From assembly GCA_964505385.1 (NCBI GenBank), contig CAZDIA010000005.1:1-64000 (forward strand): a stretch of DNA of 64,000 nucleotides, in the 5' to 3' direction. Positions within the stretch are counted from its first letter, which is position 1, and the number at the start of each line of letters is the position of its first letter. Positions 16,963-27,263 of this stretch are shown one piece after another. The position numbers were made by a program, and so were the translations under genes. This DNA comes from SLJN01 sp964505385 (GTDB taxonomy: Bacteria; Bacteroidota; Rhodothermia; Balneolales; Natronogracilivirgulaceae). The notes beneath the pieces are model-generated. The model was not told the DNA's origin. It saw nothing but the letters and a program-made list of their open reading frames with translations, and searched no databases.

Positions 16963-18402
16963 ATGGCACGAGTTGAAGTTGTGATGCCCAAAATGGGCGA
17001 ATCTATTACAGAAGGAACTGTTATCGAATGGTCCAAAAACATCGGGGACTATGTCGAGCAGGATGAAACATTGTTGGAAATTGCTACGGACAAAGTGGAT
17101 TCGGAAGTTCCTGCACCTGAAGCAGGATATCTGGTAGAAATTCTTGCAGAGGCCGGTGATACCATCGAAGTTGGCCAGGCTATTGCAGTCGTAGATACGG
17201 AGGCTGATTCTTCCGCACAGTCTTCAGATGATTCTGAAACTGCGGCAGCTGAGCAGGATACTCAGGAAGAGGCCCAGGTTGAAGCTGAAGGTCAAGAGCC
17301 TGAGGAAAAGGAATCTGAAACTCCTTCTCAAAGTGAGACCACTTCAGGATCGAACGGTGCACCGGTGGCAGCTCCGGTTACCACGGGAGATACGCCGCCG
17401 CAGCGTGAGGGTTCCGACGGGCGGTTTTACTCTCCGCTTGTTCGCTCAATCGCAAAAGAAGAAGGCGTCAGTCAGGAAGAACTGGAGCAGATAGAAGGCA
17501 GCGGCAGCCAGGGTCGCGTTACAAAACAGGATATTCTGAATTATGTGGAGCAACGCAAGTCCGGCGCTCCACAACCGGCTACTGCGAAAAAAGTTGAAGA
17601 GCCTGCTCATAAGACCGAGACCAGTGCTAAACAGCCGGAGTCAGAAATTCATGCAGGCGAAATAGAGGTAGATTGGCCAAAAGACAATGTTGAGATCATC
17701 AAAATGGATCGTATGCGCAAAGTGATCGCTGAGCATATGATCAAATCCAAACAGACCTCAGCGCATGTCACAACTTTTGCAGAGGCCGATGTAACCAATC
17801 TCGTGCGATTCCGCGAAAAGAACAAAAAGCAATTCGAAAAGGAAAACGGCTTTAAACTAACCTTCACGCCGTTTTTTATCGAAGCTACCATTCAGGCACT
17901 GCGGGAATATCCACTTTTAAACGCCTCGGTTGACGGTGATCAGATTTTGCTGCATCGTGATATAAATTACGGCCTTGCCGTTGCGTTGGGTGATTCCGGA
18001 AGTGGCGGCCTGGTTGTTCCGGTTATCAAAAATGCCGGCGAATTGAACCTCAGGGGTATCGCCCGTCAAACACATGATCTCGCCAAAAAAGCGCGTGAGA
18101 AAAAGCTCTCTCCGGATGATTTGGTGGGAGGTACATTCACGTTAACCAACTACGGCAGTGTAGGAAATCTGATGGGAACGCCGATCATTAACCAGCCTCA
18201 GGTAGCTATTTTCGGCACCGGTATTATTGAGAAGAAGCCGGTCGTTCGCGAATATGACGGGGTTGATGCAATCGTCGTTCGTCACATGGTTTATCTTAGC
18301 ATGAGCTATGACCACCGAATAATCGACGGCGCGCTTGGCGGCACCTTCGTGCAGCGGGTTAAGCAATTGCTTGAAAATTTTGATGTAAATAGCTCAATAT
18401 AG
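16963..18402 (+). CDS. 2-oxoacid dehydrogenase E2 (dihydrolipoamide acyltransferase)
   Basis: 479 aa. The lipoyl domain (about 1-78) has the modified lysine Lys44 in EIATDKVDSE. An acidic Ser/Glu/Gln linker follows, then the peripheral subunit-binding domain (about 149-188, SPLVRSIAKEEGV to GRVTKQDI) and the catalytic acyltransferase domain (about 225-475) with active-site His451 in YDHRIIDG. It transfers acyl groups from E1 to CoA. Features suit the branched-chain or succinyl/pyruvate E2s; E1 and E3 are not in the window, so the substrate is not fixed. A strong terminator follows. Confidence 0.92.
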   Translation: MARVEVVMPKMGESITEGTVIEWSKNIGDYVEQDETLLEIATDKVDSEVPAPEAGYLVEILAEAGDTIEVGQAIAVVDTEADSSAQSSDDSETAAAEQDTQEEAQVEAEGQEPEEKESETPSQSETTSGSNGAPVAAPVTTGDTPPQREGSDGRFYSPLVRSIAKEEGVSQEELEQIEGSGSQGRVTKQDILNYVEQRKSGAPQPATAKKVEEPAHKTETSAKQPESEIHAGEIEVDWPKDNVEIIKMDRMRKVIAEHMIKSKQTSAHVTTFAEADVTNLVRFREKNKKQFEKENGFKLTFTPFFIEATIQALREYPLLNASVDGDQILLHRDINYGLAVALGDSGSGGLVVPVIKNAGELNLRGIARQTHDLAKKAREKKLSPDDLVGGTFTLTNYGSVGNLMGTPIINQPQVAIFGTGIIEKKPVVREYDGVDAIVVRHMVYLSMSYDHRIIDGALGGTFVQRVKQLLENFDVNSSI

Positions 18403-18437
18403 AGTAGATGAAAAACCATATAACTTTAATATTTTGG

Positions 18438-18472
18438 CAGGCGTCTGGTTTTCCTGACGCCTGTTTTATTTT
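18438..18472 (+). terminator. Intrinsic terminator of the E2 gene
   Basis: CAGGCGTC-t-GG (18438-18448) pairs with CC-t-GACGCCTG (18453-18463) around a TTTT loop, followed directly by TTTTATTTT. It is a textbook rho-independent terminator between the E2 gene and panC. Confidence 0.85.
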
Positions 18473-18499
18473 GTATAAGAGAAATATTATTTAACAAAA

Positions 18500-19360
18500 A
18501 TGCATACGTCACGATCTGTTGCGGATATCAGAGAGCACCTTATCGAACTGAAAAAACAGGACATTAAGATTTGCCTCGTCCCAACAATGGGAGCTTTACA
18601 CGAAGGGCATTTATCTTTGATTCGCCTTGCCAGAAAGCATAGTGATATTGTAGTTGTCTCGATTTATGTAAACCCGACCCAGTTTGGACCCGGTGAGGAT
18701 TTTAACGCCTATCCCAGAACCGAAACGCAGGATTTAAAAGCGTGTGAAACCGAAGGCGTTGATGTCGTTTTTATCCCCGGTACCGATGAAGTTTACGCCG
18801 AAACAAACTACATTGGCTTTACAGTTGATACTCTGGCAGATCACCTGTGTGGCCCGAGGCGGCAGCATCATTTCCCGGGTGTGCTTCAGATCGTGAACAA
18901 GCTCTTCAATATCATCCAACCTCATGCGGCGGTTTTTGGCCAGAAAGACATTCAGCAATTTCGCATCATCGAACGCATGCGGGATGAATTCAGCCATCCC
19001 ATAGAATTAATTCGTGCACCGATAATCCGTGATTCAGACGGGCTTGCTTTAAGCAGCCGTAATTCCTACCTGACGGCGGAGCAGCGCAATAAAGCTCCAC
19101 TTTTGTATCAGTCGCTGAACTATATCGCCGATCGGATTGACAGTGGGGAACAACAGTTAACCAATACGATTGAAGATCGTAAACGATTTCTGGCAGAGAA
19201 AGGATTTCAGGTTGAATACATCCAGTGTGTGGATTCTCATCACCTGCAGCCGGTTACCGAGCTAAAGGCGGGCGGTGAATATATTATAGCCGGAGCCGTA
19301 CATCTTGGCGCAACCCGGCTTATTGATAATTTTATTGTTGAAGCGAACGACCCGGACTGA
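18500..19360 (+). CDS. panC: Pantothenate synthetase
   Basis: 286 aa, normal length. It ligates pantoate and beta-alanine with ATP to make pantothenate, the vitamin B5 precursor of CoA. The ATP-binding HIGH-type motif is PTMGALHEGHLSLIR (about residues 28-42). Other signatures are VSIYVNPTQFGP, the GPRRQHHFPGVLQIVNKL region, FGQKDIQQFRII, and RDSDGLALSSRNSYL. The next gene on the opposite strand ends one base away, so panC is probably a single-gene unit behind the E2 terminator. Confidence 0.95.
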   Translation: MHTSRSVADIREHLIELKKQDIKICLVPTMGALHEGHLSLIRLARKHSDIVVVSIYVNPTQFGPGEDFNAYPRTETQDLKACETEGVDVVFIPGTDEVYAETNYIGFTVDTLADHLCGPRRQHHFPGVLQIVNKLFNIIQPHAAVFGQKDIQQFRIIERMRDEFSHPIELIRAPIIRDSDGLALSSRNSYLTAEQRNKAPLLYQSLNYIADRIDSGEQQLTNTIEDRKRFLAEKGFQVEYIQCVDSHHLQPVTELKAGGEYIIAGAVHLGATRLIDNFIVEANDPD

Positions 19361-19361
19361 T

Positions 19362-20324
19362 TCAGGGTAGCTGAGCTACTTTTTCAAGATGATTGGCAAT
19401 GGACTCAGCGTGATCGCGGGAATTCTCGATAAACCACTTGCTGGTATTTAATCCTCCGCAAACCACTCCGGCAAGGTATAATCCCGAAACGTTGCTTTCC
19501 TGTGTATCCGGGTTGTATATCGGGGTGTTATAGCCGTCATCAGCATATTCAAGCCCGAATTTCTTGAGCAACGCATAATTCGGCTGATAGCCGGTCATAG
19601 CCAATACAAAATCATTTGCAAAAGTTAAATCACCCTCTGGAGTGGAAATATCAACTTCACGCTCACGAATTTCTTTTACTGTGGAATTAAAATATGCGGT
19701 AATTTCCCCTTCGGCTATCCGGTTTTCAATATCGGGCCGAACCCAGTATTTAACCCCTTCTTTGAGTTGTTCTTCACGCACAACCATCGTAACCTCTGAG
19801 CCGCAGCGGTAAGTTTCCAGGGCTACATCAACCGCAGAATTTCCGCCGCCGACTACAAGCACTTTTTGTGTGGCGTAGGGATGCGGTTCATCATAATAGT
19901 GTTTCACTTTGGGCATATCTTCACCAGGCACATTCATCCGGTTTTCCACACCGTAAAACCCGGTGGAAAGTATCAGTTTTTCCGCATCATAAATTCCCTT
20001 GTTGGTGCTTACCGTGAAATTACCGTCCTCGCCTTCTACATTTTGGACCTCTTCATACAGATGAATATCCAGATTATAACTTTCGGCAACGCGGCGGTAA
20101 TACTCCAGCGCTTCACGGCGAGTGGGTTTTACACCGTGAGAAATAAATGGTACATCCCCGATTTCAAGGCGCTCGGAGGTGGAAAAAAATGTCATATTAG
20201 TGGGGTAGTGGAAAATGGAATTAACCAGGCAACCTTTTTCAATAATTTTGGCTCGGATACCCCGCTTTTTTAATTCGATGCCGCAGGCAAGTCCGATAGG
20301 GCCTGCTCCGATAATAATTACCAT
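19362..20324 (-). CDS. ypdA: YpdA-type bacillithiol disulfide reductase (putative)
   Basis: 320 aa flavoprotein of the thioredoxin-reductase-like fold. The FAD motif is IIGAGPIGLACGIEL at the N-terminus; the NAD(P)H motif is VLVVGGGNSAVDVAL (about 154-168). The C-terminal signature GVVCGGLNTSKWFIENSRDH is typical of YpdA/Bdr, which reduce oxidised bacillithiol with NADPH. This family lacks the CxxC pair of thioredoxin reductases, as here. Bacillithiol use by the organism is inferred. Transcribed on its own, convergent with panC. Confidence 0.85.
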   Translation of the reverse strand: MVIIIGAGPIGLACGIELKKRGIRAKIIEKGCLVNSIFHYPTNMTFFSTSERLEIGDVPFISHGVKPTRREALEYYRRVAESYNLDIHLYEEVQNVEGEDGNFTVSTNKGIYDAEKLILSTGFYGVENRMNVPGEDMPKVKHYYDEPHPYATQKVLVVGGGNSAVDVALETYRCGSEVTMVVREEQLKEGVKYWVRPDIENRIAEGEITAYFNSTVKEIREREVDISTPEGDLTFANDFVLAMTGYQPNYALLKKFGLEYADDGYNTPIYNPDTQESNVSGLYLAGVVCGGLNTSKWFIENSRDHAESIANHLEKVAQLP

Positions 20325-20439
20325 GCGAGAATAATAATTTCTGTTAAATCAGTATTGTGAAATGTTGATGTAAATACTTTTAAAGCAACGACCCGGTTTC
20401 GGTGATATTGAATTACACGTTATCCGGTAGTTACATTTT

Positions 20440-21042
20440 TCAAACAGCAGACCGGCCTGAAAATGCGCGGCTGAGTGTAGCATCATCAATATATTCTAGT
20501 TCCGTACCCATCGGGATGCCGTGTGCGATGCGCGTAACTTTTACGCCGAGAGGCGCGACCAGTTTATTGATGTAAAATGCGGTGGTATCTCCTTCCGCGT
20601 CCGGGTTCAGGGCAAGGATGATTTCATCTACCGGCTCATCGGATTCAACCCGCTGCACCAGCTCTTTGATCCGGACGTCATCCGGGCCGATGCTGTCCAG
20701 CGGTGAGATAACCCCGCCAAGAACATGATATCTCCCGTTAAACTCATTGGTACGTTCGATTACATAAACATCTTTCGGCTCTTCGACGACGCATATGGTG
20801 CCGGTTTTCCGCTTTTCAGAGGCGCAGATACGGCAGGGTTCCTCATCAGTAATGTTATAGCAAACCGAGCAGTTATTGATGGATTTCTTCAGCCGGTATA
20901 GCGCATCGGCAAGCTTAAAAACATAGTCATCATTTTGCTTAACCAGATGCATTGCGATGCGCTGAGCTGATTTTCTGCCCATACCGGGAAGCTTGGAAAG
21001 CTGTTCGATTGCCTGCTCGAGCGTTTCGGAGGTAAGTTGCAT
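20440..21042 (-). CDS. recR: Recombination mediator RecR
   Basis: 200 aa, standard length. An N-terminal helix-hairpin-helix (LSKLPGMGRKSAQRIAMHL) is followed by the zinc finger C-x2-C...C-x2-C (NCSVCYN...PCRICAS, about residues 57-73), then the Toprim domain (TICVVEEPKDVYVIE) and the C-terminal Walker-like region. RecR works with RecO (and RecF) to load RecA on single-stranded gaps. It lies 22 bases after ybaB in the conserved dnaX-ybaB-recR order. Confidence 0.96.
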   Translation of the reverse strand: MQLTSETLEQAIEQLSKLPGMGRKSAQRIAMHLVKQNDDYVFKLADALYRLKKSINNCSVCYNITDEEPCRICASEKRKTGTICVVEEPKDVYVIERTNEFNGRYHVLGGVISPLDSIGPDDVRIKELVQRVESDEPVDEIILALNPDAEGDTTAFYINKLVAPLGVKVTRIAHGIPMGTELEYIDDATLSRAFSGRSAV

Positions 21043-21064
21043 TCAGCTAACCTATCGAAACCGT

Positions 21065-21397
21065 TTATTTAAAACCAAGGCTACTCGGATCAATACCTCC
21101 CGGCATCATTCCCTTTGTCATCTCGGTCATTTTATTTTTGGATTCCTCCTCAGCCTGCGCAAGTGCTTTGTTCACACCTGCAACGATTAAATCCTCAAGC
21201 ATTTCGGTGTCCTGTGGATCGATAACATCTTTATCAATCGAGATACCGATAATTTCGCGGTTGCCGTTTGCTTTTACTTTAACCATGCCGCCACCGGCTT
21301 CGGCTTCGACTTCCAGGGAGGCAAGCTCGTTTTTGGCTTCCTCCATTTTCTGCTGAAATTCATTCAGCTTACCGAATAAATCGCCCATGTTTTGCAT
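21065..21397 (-). CDS. YbaB/EbfC nucleoid-associated protein
   Basis: 110 aa. The helical N-terminus (LFGKLNEFQQKMEEAKNELA) and the conserved GGGMVKVKANGNREIIGISI strand region define the YbaB/EbfC family. These DNA-binding dimers shape the nucleoid. It lies between dnaX (22 bases upstream) and recR (22 bases downstream), the order conserved across bacteria, so co-transcription is very likely. Confidence 0.94.
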   Translation of the reverse strand: MQNMGDLFGKLNEFQQKMEEAKNELASLEVEAEAGGGMVKVKANGNREIIGISIDKDVIDPQDTEMLEDLIVAGVNKALAQAEEESKNKMTEMTKGMMPGGIDPSSLGFK

Positions 21398-21419
21398 AAT
21401 ACTAACTTAACTTATGTGA

Positions 21420-23285
21420 TCAGGATTCTATTTCGGCTCCGAACAGATCGACTATGGCTCTTAGTTTCGGATCTTTCTGCTGTAATTTGCGGAACCGTGT
21501 ATACGGGTCTAACGACTCCACGGCGGGCTTCGTTTGCACCAGCCTGCAATCGATTGTTAATTGGCAGGAAAAACAGCGGCTCAAAATGCGGCTGAAGATA
21601 CGGCGCTGCTCCTGGAAAATATTCTGAGTAAACGCATCATTGCACTCTACCCAAACGCAACCATCTTCCAAATCGACGGGAACAGCCTGTTGAGCTGTAA
21701 AATATACTGTTTGGCCCTGTTGCTCACGAACCATCTCCAGAAACGTCTTCCAGTTTTGTTCGATATCATGAAAATAGAGCTGCTTATTTTCATAATTGAT
21801 TTTCGGTTCGGTCGCAACGGCGAGGTTTCCGCTCATTTGACCGTTACCCGGCTCATGCTCTTCATCGGTTTCAGTTTCTGCATCCGTCACTTGAACTGCC
21901 TGCCCGCCAAGTTCCACACTGCTCAGGTTTTTGGGTTTTCCGAGAGATGGTTTTCCAAAAAGGTCAGTGTCCTCGTCGCCGGGAGACGGATCGGGTTTGG
22001 GAGGGGGATCAGAATGGGATTTTTCGGGGGATGAATCCGGTTCGGGTTTGGAAATTTTGGGTTCCGGTTTTGGCGGATGATTATGGGCCTCTTTGGGCTC
22101 TTCTACTTTGTTGGCAGACGAAGCCTGATCATCTTTGGGGGCACCGGTTGATGGAGCTCCCCTTCCTCCCGGCGAATTTTTTAATTCCTGAAGTTCATTG
22201 ATGAGCGACTGTAACCCATCCGTTCGGCTCATGTGGAAAAGTTTGAGCAATGTCACTTCCAGTAAAATCCGCGGTTGCTGGGCTTCGCGAATTTTGAACT
22301 GCGCTTCGCTGACGATGTGCAGCATGCGCATTAAATCATCTACACTGAATGCCTCGGCGGTTTGAGTAAACCGTTTGCGCTGTTCCTCAGTGGATTCTAT
22401 CAGTTCATGCGTGGAAGTGTTCTTGGAGAGATAGAGGTTGCGCAGGTGTTCCGTTAGCCCGGAGAGAAACTCCTGGATGTCATATCCTTCTTTAAACAAC
22501 TCATTGATCAGGTGCATACCCGCCGTTGCATCCCGGTTGTTAATTGCATCGGTAAGTTGAAATAACCGCTCGCTGCTAACTACGTTTAGTGCTTTATGCA
22601 GATCTTCATGGGTGATTTCCATTCCGCAAAAAGCTATCGCCTGGTCAAGAATTCCAAGCGCATCTCGAAGTGCACCGTCTGCTTTTTTGCCGATTACGTG
22701 CAGAGATTCATCATCAATAGAAATATTTTCTTTGTCGCTTACCTCGCGAAGATGTGCCACGATTTCATCCACCGAAATGCGCCGGAAATCATAGCGCTGA
22801 CACCTGGAGATGATCGTAGGAAGCACCTTGTGCGCCTCGGTTGTGGCAAAGATAAAAATGGCGTGATCCGGGGGTTCTTCCAGCGTTTTCAGCAGCGCAT
22901 TAAACGCCGCCTTGCTCAGCATATGCACCTCGTCGATGATATAAATTTTATATCGGCCGGTTTGCGGGGGAATGCGCACCCGCTCACGAAGTGCGTGGAC
23001 ATCCTCCACTTTGTTGTGCGAGGCGGCATCCATCTCAAAAATGTTGAGGGTATTGCTGAGCGCTTCACCGTCAACCGAGTCATCAACCTCATTTACCGTG
23101 CGGGCAAGAACCCGCGCCATCGTGGTTTTGCCAACACCTCGAGGCCCGGCAAACAGGTAGGCATGGCTAAGGCGGTTTTGTTCAATGGCATTTTTAAGCG
23201 TTTCGCTCACATGAGTTTGTGAGATGATATCATCGAAAGTTTTGGGTCGGTATTTTCGGGTCAGTGCTTTATAAACCTCGGCCAT
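21420..23285 (-). CDS. dnaX: DNA polymerase III subunit gamma/tau
   Basis: 621 aa clamp-loader ATPase. Walker A is GPRGVGKTT (Lys53). Walker B (IYIIDEVHMLSKAAFNALLKTLEEP) and the arginine-finger sensor (ISRCQRYDFR) are present. Domain III is followed by a Pro/Glu/Ser-rich linker (about 365-450) and a tau-like C-terminal domain. The four Cys that bind zinc between Walker A and the DAASN motif in most DnaX proteins are absent: here RTVNEVDDSVDGEALSNTLN leads straight to FEMDAASHNKVEDV. No A-run suggesting programmed frameshifting was spotted. First gene of the dnaX-ybaB-recR cluster. Confidence 0.95.
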   Translation of the reverse strand: MAEVYKALTRKYRPKTFDDIISQTHVSETLKNAIEQNRLSHAYLFAGPRGVGKTTMARVLARTVNEVDDSVDGEALSNTLNIFEMDAASHNKVEDVHALRERVRIPPQTGRYKIYIIDEVHMLSKAAFNALLKTLEEPPDHAIFIFATTEAHKVLPTIISRCQRYDFRRISVDEIVAHLREVSDKENISIDDESLHVIGKKADGALRDALGILDQAIAFCGMEITHEDLHKALNVVSSERLFQLTDAINNRDATAGMHLINELFKEGYDIQEFLSGLTEHLRNLYLSKNTSTHELIESTEEQRKRFTQTAEAFSVDDLMRMLHIVSEAQFKIREAQQPRILLEVTLLKLFHMSRTDGLQSLINELQELKNSPGGRGAPSTGAPKDDQASSANKVEEPKEAHNHPPKPEPKISKPEPDSSPEKSHSDPPPKPDPSPGDEDTDLFGKPSLGKPKNLSSVELGGQAVQVTDAETETDEEHEPGNGQMSGNLAVATEPKINYENKQLYFHDIEQNWKTFLEMVREQQGQTVYFTAQQAVPVDLEDGCVWVECNDAFTQNIFQEQRRIFSRILSRCFSCQLTIDCRLVQTKPAVESLDPYTRFRKLQQKDPKLRAIVDLFGAEIES

Positions 23286-23705
23286 GATACACCATTTTTA
23301 AGCTGTTACACTACGCATGGAATCTACAAATTATGAAGGGAAGTTGCTGTGGAAATTAAGCCGGATAATTCAACAGATAAGGGAAAATTCATCTATCATG
23401 AAAATCTGTTTTTTCCCGCTATCTCTAAGTTTTGAAGATTCACCACCACGAGCATCAAGAAGGCGCAACGGTCACAACGGTGAATCTAAGTTCAATTCTA
23501 AATTTTTGTTGCAATTAAATAACTTGCCTTATAGAAGGAAGAATAAAAAGAGTCTGACATTTCGAAAAAAGCCGTTAAAAAATCGATGTAGTGGAGCGTT
23601 AAAAAATAATCCACACCGGTGAGATAACCCTCTTGTGTTTTATAACTGCCAATATAAAAAGACTCCTGCTGGTGGATATGCAATCACCTATTAGCTGAAG
23701 TAAAT
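23286..23705. other. Intergenic region with repeats, no gene supported
   Basis: It contains an 8-bp perfect inverted repeat (GATTCACC 23437-23444 / GGTGAATC 23479-23486) enclosing a CA-rich stretch. It also holds one copy of the 43-base repeat described below. A 101-codon open frame here has low-complexity Lys/Arg/Ser content and no start signal, so it is not called. Confidence 0.45.
23483..23525 (+). repeat. Copy 1 of a 43-base direct repeat
   Basis: It shares AATCTrAGTTCrATTCTAAA followed by TTGTTGCAATyAAATAAyT with positions 24412-24454, about 37 of 43 bases alike and in the same orientation. The two copies flank one minus-strand gene. Confidence 0.65.
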
Positions 23706-24296
23706 TTATCTCAACCCGATGACTTCCCCGATCTCTTGTGCTGGTTTCTCATTCACTTTCCGGTATAGTTCTTTGATTTCACCAAGAGCTATAAACCGCG
23801 ATAACTCCTGATGATTGCGCGTGACCTCGAGGATGGCCAAGCCATCGGATTCCAACCCCATAGAAGTCCTGGAAAAAATAATCTGAGGGCTTACCCCGGG
23901 TCCTTCGAGTTCACCATAGATAAATTCCATATTCCCAAGATCAAATACCCGACCTCCGGATATGATCTCATGATAGGGACCGGTTTTCTTTATGTGATAA
24001 AATCCTTCCACCGGATCCAGATCATTGCCGGCAATACCGGTATACCAAATGTCAAGGTTGTATTCCACAGCAACGGCTTCCATCTTCTCTTTGATGATTT
24101 GTACCATTTCTATGGTTTCTTCATCAGTAGAATACGGACACGTTGAATTACCCCTGTAAATCAGATGCAGGTACTCTCCCCCCTGCATATCAACTTCCAG
24201 TGGGGCATCCTGGGACTGTACAGTCGTTGGCGGGATGAGTAACACCAGCCAAATCAACACTAATAAACTTATAAAACTCCTAATATGATATTTCAT
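23706..24296 (-). CDS. Secreted protein of unknown function
   Basis: 196 aa with an N-terminal signal (hydrophobic about residues 8-27, VQSQDA). The mature domain has alternating strands and helices with STCPYSTDEETIEMVQIIKEKME and a YHEIISGGRVF segment. A single Cys, near residue 53, is seen. I recognise no family. The gene sits between two copies of a 43-base direct repeat, and its flanks are AT-rich, which could mean it was inserted as a unit between dnaX and uvrA. Confidence 0.5.
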   Translation of the reverse strand: MKYHIRSFISLLVLIWLVLLIPPTTVQSQDAPLEVDMQGGEYLHLIYRGNSTCPYSTDEETIEMVQIIKEKMEAVAVEYNLDIWYTGIAGNDLDPVEGFYHIKKTGPYHEIISGGRVFDLGNMEFIYGELEGPGVSPQIIFSRTSMGLESDGLAILEVTRNHQELSRFIALGEIKELYRKVNEKPAQEIGEVIGLR

Positions 24297-24411
24297 AGCA
24301 GTAGAGGATTGAGTTATAAATATTTTGATTATTAGATCACGGACACTCTAAAACCATTCTAAAGACCTCTACAATTTAAGTAAAAAAAGCGGGGGGATTA
24401 TTCAAATTATA

Positions 24412-24454
24412 AATCTGAGTTCGATTCTAAATCATTGTTGCAATCAAATAATTC
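24412..24454 (+). repeat. Copy 2 of the 43-base direct repeat
   Basis: Partner of 23483-23525. It ends one base before the uvrA stop codon on the opposite strand. Confidence 0.65.
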
Positions 24455-24455
24455 A

Positions 24456-27263
24456 TCACAACACTTTACTCAAATACTGCCCTGTATAACTCTCATCCAC
24501 CTCCATCACCTCTTCCGGAGTGCCGGTTGCAACGACTTTTCCGCCGCCATAGCCGCCCTCAGGGCCGATATCTATCACCCAGTCTGCTGATTTAATCACA
24601 TCGAGGTTGTGTTCGATGATAATAACGGAGTGGCCGTTATCCACGAGCCGGTTAAAGGATTGCAGCAACCGGTTGACGTCCTCGTAGTGCAGGCCGGTTG
24701 TTGGTTCATCGAAAAAGTAGAGAGTGTGATCGGTGTGTCCCTGCGATAGTATTTTAGCCAGTTTTACCCGCTGAGCCTCCCCGCCGGAAAGAGTCGTGGC
24801 GCTTTGTCCCAGTTTCAGGTAGCCCAGTCCGACATCCTCCATCACCTGCAGGCGTGATGTAATCTGTGGTACATCTTCAAAAAATTCGAGCGCCTCGGAA
24901 ATCGACATTTCCAGCACTTCATGGATATTGTGCCCCTGGTACTTGATCCCCAGAACATCCTTGCGATAACGTTTGCCGCCACATTCGGCACAGGGTAATT
25001 CGATGTCGGCAAGGAACTGCATTTCAATTTTCTGTACGCCTTCTCCCTCACACTCTTCGCATCGTCCGCCGGGAACATTGAATGAAAAATGTCCGCTTTT
25101 GTAACCCATAATTTTGGCCTGCCGGGATTGTGCAAACAGATCACGAATGCCGTCGAACGCCTTGGTGTAGGTTGCGGGGTTTGAGCGCGATGAGCGCCCG
25201 ATGGGGGATTGATCCACCATCTGTGCATCCTTGATATGCTGCAGGCCGGTCAGTTTTTTGTGTCTCCCCACTAGGCCTTTCCAGGTTGCCAGCTCTTTCA
25301 TGATGCCGGCATACAATGTGTTGTGCACCAGTGTGGACTTGCCGGAACCACTTACTCCGGTTACGCAAATCATTTTTCCGAGGGGGAAATCCACATCGAT
25401 GTGTTTGAGATTGTTTTCGGAAGCACTTTTAAGCGACAGGATTTTGCCCGAGCCCTTCCGGCGTTTGTCCGGAACCGGAATTTCTTTTCGCCCGCTGATA
25501 TATTTTCCGGTTAAGGTGCTGGAGGATTTCAGCTCTTCATAGCTTCCGGTGAAATTCACTTCTCCGCCGTATCGCCCTGCAAAAGGACCGATATCGATAA
25601 TGTTATCGGCAGCGGCAATCATCTCCGGGTCATGTTCCACGACCAGCACAGTGTTGCCGATATCCCGCAGAGATTTCAAAATGCCGATGAGTTTATCATT
25701 ATCTCTCGGGTGCAATCCGATGGTTGGTTCATCCAACACATAAAGACTGCCGATGAGCGAACTTCCGAGCGCATTAGCCAGATTGATGCGTTGTGCTTCC
25801 CCGCCTGAAAGGGTGTTTGCGAGGCGATCCAGGCTCAGATAGTGTAAGCCGACCTCATCCAGGTAGTGCAGCCGTTTACGGATTTCGGTGAGGATCTGGC
25901 TCGCAATTGCTTGTTCGTATTCGGTGAGATCAAGTTCATCAAAAAACTTACGGGCATGCCCAATGGTCTGCTCAACAATCTCACCGATGTGCAAGCCTTT
26001 GATTTTTACATATAACGCATCTTTTCGGATGCGGGATCCATCGCACTCAGGGCACCGGGAGAAACCCCGGTATCGTGAATAAAACACACGCATGTGCATT
26101 TTGTAAAACTCACCTTGCACATATTCGAAAAACCGGTTGATTCCGGGGTAACTGCCGTGGCCTTTCCAGACAAAATCCCGCTCATCTTTAGTAAGTTCAC
26201 GGTAAGGTTTATCAATAGGAAAATTGTTCATTGCCGCCTCTCTGACGAGCGCCTTCAGATACTTCTGAAACCTACTGCCGTTAAACGGTGCAATTGCTCC
26301 GTTTCGAATGGTTTGATCAGGATCCGGGATGACTTTTTCTTCATCAATGCCTTGTATACGTCCGAACCCTTCGCAACTTGGACATGCGCCGAATGGACTG
26401 TTAAATGAAAACATTTGGGGTGTCGGCTCCTCAAAATCGATACCGTCCAGCTCGAAGCGTTCGCTGAACGCCAGTTCATCACCACCGCGCAGTTTTACGT
26501 AACATCGTCCTTTACCTTCCTGAAAAGCGAGATCGAGTGAATCTGAAAGGCGTGCACGGGTGTCATCATCGTCTTTTTTAATTGCAAGCCGGTCCACCAG
26601 TACCCTTAGTTGATCCGGGTTGTACTTCTTTAAATCGGGTTCACCCTGAGTTAGATCCACCAGAGTTTCATCCGGCTGCAGAATGCGATTGAACCCCTTT
26701 TGCCGGAGCATTTCAAACTCCTGCTTTACATCTTTTTTCTTTGAAAACTGCAAGGGGAAAAGCACATAAAATTTAGTTTTTTCCTCCAGCTCGGAGTATA
26801 GATCGTTGATGACGGATTCGGTGGTATCCTTTTTAACTTCACGACCGCTTACAGGCGAGTATGTGCGGCCAACCCGGGCAAAAAGCAGGCGGATATAGTC
26901 ATACAATTCGGTGGTGGTGCCGACAGTTGAGCGCGGATTGGTAGTTGTGTTTTTCTGCTGAATAGCCATCGCAGGTGAAATACCTTGCATGAAGTCGACA
27001 TCGGGCTTATCCATTCGCTCCAGAAACTGGCGGGCATAGCTTGAGAGACTTTCCACATATCGCCGCTGCCCTTCAGCATAAATAGTATCGAAGGCGAGAG
27101 AAGATTTTCCCGAACCGGAAACACCGGTAACTAGGGTTATTTTATTTCGCGGTATCTCGACATCAATGTTTTTGAGATTATGCACCCGCGCACCTTTGAT
27201 GACGAGAGGCCGGTCAGCCGCGGGTTTGCGAACGGATTCAGTGATAAGTGTGTCTTCAGCCAT
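24456..27263 (-). CDS. uvrA: Excinuclease ABC subunit A
   Basis: 935 aa, normal length. It recognises bulky DNA lesions in nucleotide excision repair, with UvrB and UvrC. Two ABC ATPase halves are clear: Walker [15 protein letters not shown] near residue 47 and [14 protein letters not shown] in the second half, with LSGGEAQR signatures in both. Zinc-finger CxxC pairs are seen: [24 protein letters not shown] and CAECGGKR. Transcribed alone. The photolyase and dinB are elsewhere in the window, so there is no repair operon. Confidence 0.97.
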   Translation of the reverse strand: MAEDTLITESVRKPAADRPLVIKGARVHNLKNIDVEIPRNKITLVTGVSGSGKSSLAFDTIYAEGQRRYVESLSSYARQFLERMDKPDVDFMQGISPAMAIQQKNTTTNPRSTVGTTTELYDYIRLLFARVGRTYSPVSGREVKKDTTESVINDLYSELEEKTKFYVLFPLQFSKKKDVKQEFEMLRQKGFNRILQPDETLVDLTQGEPDLKKYNPDQLRVLVDRLAIKKDDDDTRARLSDSLDLAFQEGKGRCYVKLRGGDELAFSERFELDGIDFEEPTPQMFSFNSPFGACPSCEGFGRIQGIDEEKVIPDPDQTIRNGAIAPFNGSRFQKYLKALVREAAMNNFPIDKPYRELTKDERDFVWKGHGSYPGINRFFEYVQGEFYKMHMRVFYSRYRGFSRCPECDGSRIRKDALYVKIKGLHIGEIVEQTIGHARKFFDELDLTEYEQAIASQILTEIRKRLHYLDEVGLHYLSLDRLANTLSGGEAQRINLANALGSSLIGSLYVLDEPTIGLHPRDNDKLIGILKSLRDIGNTVLVVEHDPEMIAAADNIIDIGPFAGRYGGEVNFTGSYEELKSSSTLTGKYISGRKEIPVPDKRRKGSGKILSLKSASENNLKHIDVDFPLGKMICVTGVSGSGKSTLVHNTLYAGIMKELATWKGLVGRHKKLTGLQHIKDAQMVDQSPIGRSSRSNPATYTKAFDGIRDLFAQSRQAKIMGYKSGHFSFNVPGGRCEECEGEGVQKIEMQFLADIELPCAECGGKRYRKDVLGIKYQGHNIHEVLEMSISEALEFFEDVPQITSRLQVMEDVGLGYLKLGQSATTLSGGEAQRVKLAKILSQGHTDHTLYFFDEPTTGLHYEDVNRLLQSFNRLVDNGHSVIIIEHNLDVIKSADWVIDIGPEGGYGGGKVVATGTPEEVMEVDESYTGQYLSKVL

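Noticed and set aside
23317..23622. 101-codon plus-strand frame
   Set aside because: Lys/Arg/Ser/Asn-rich, overlaps repeats and lacks a start signal.
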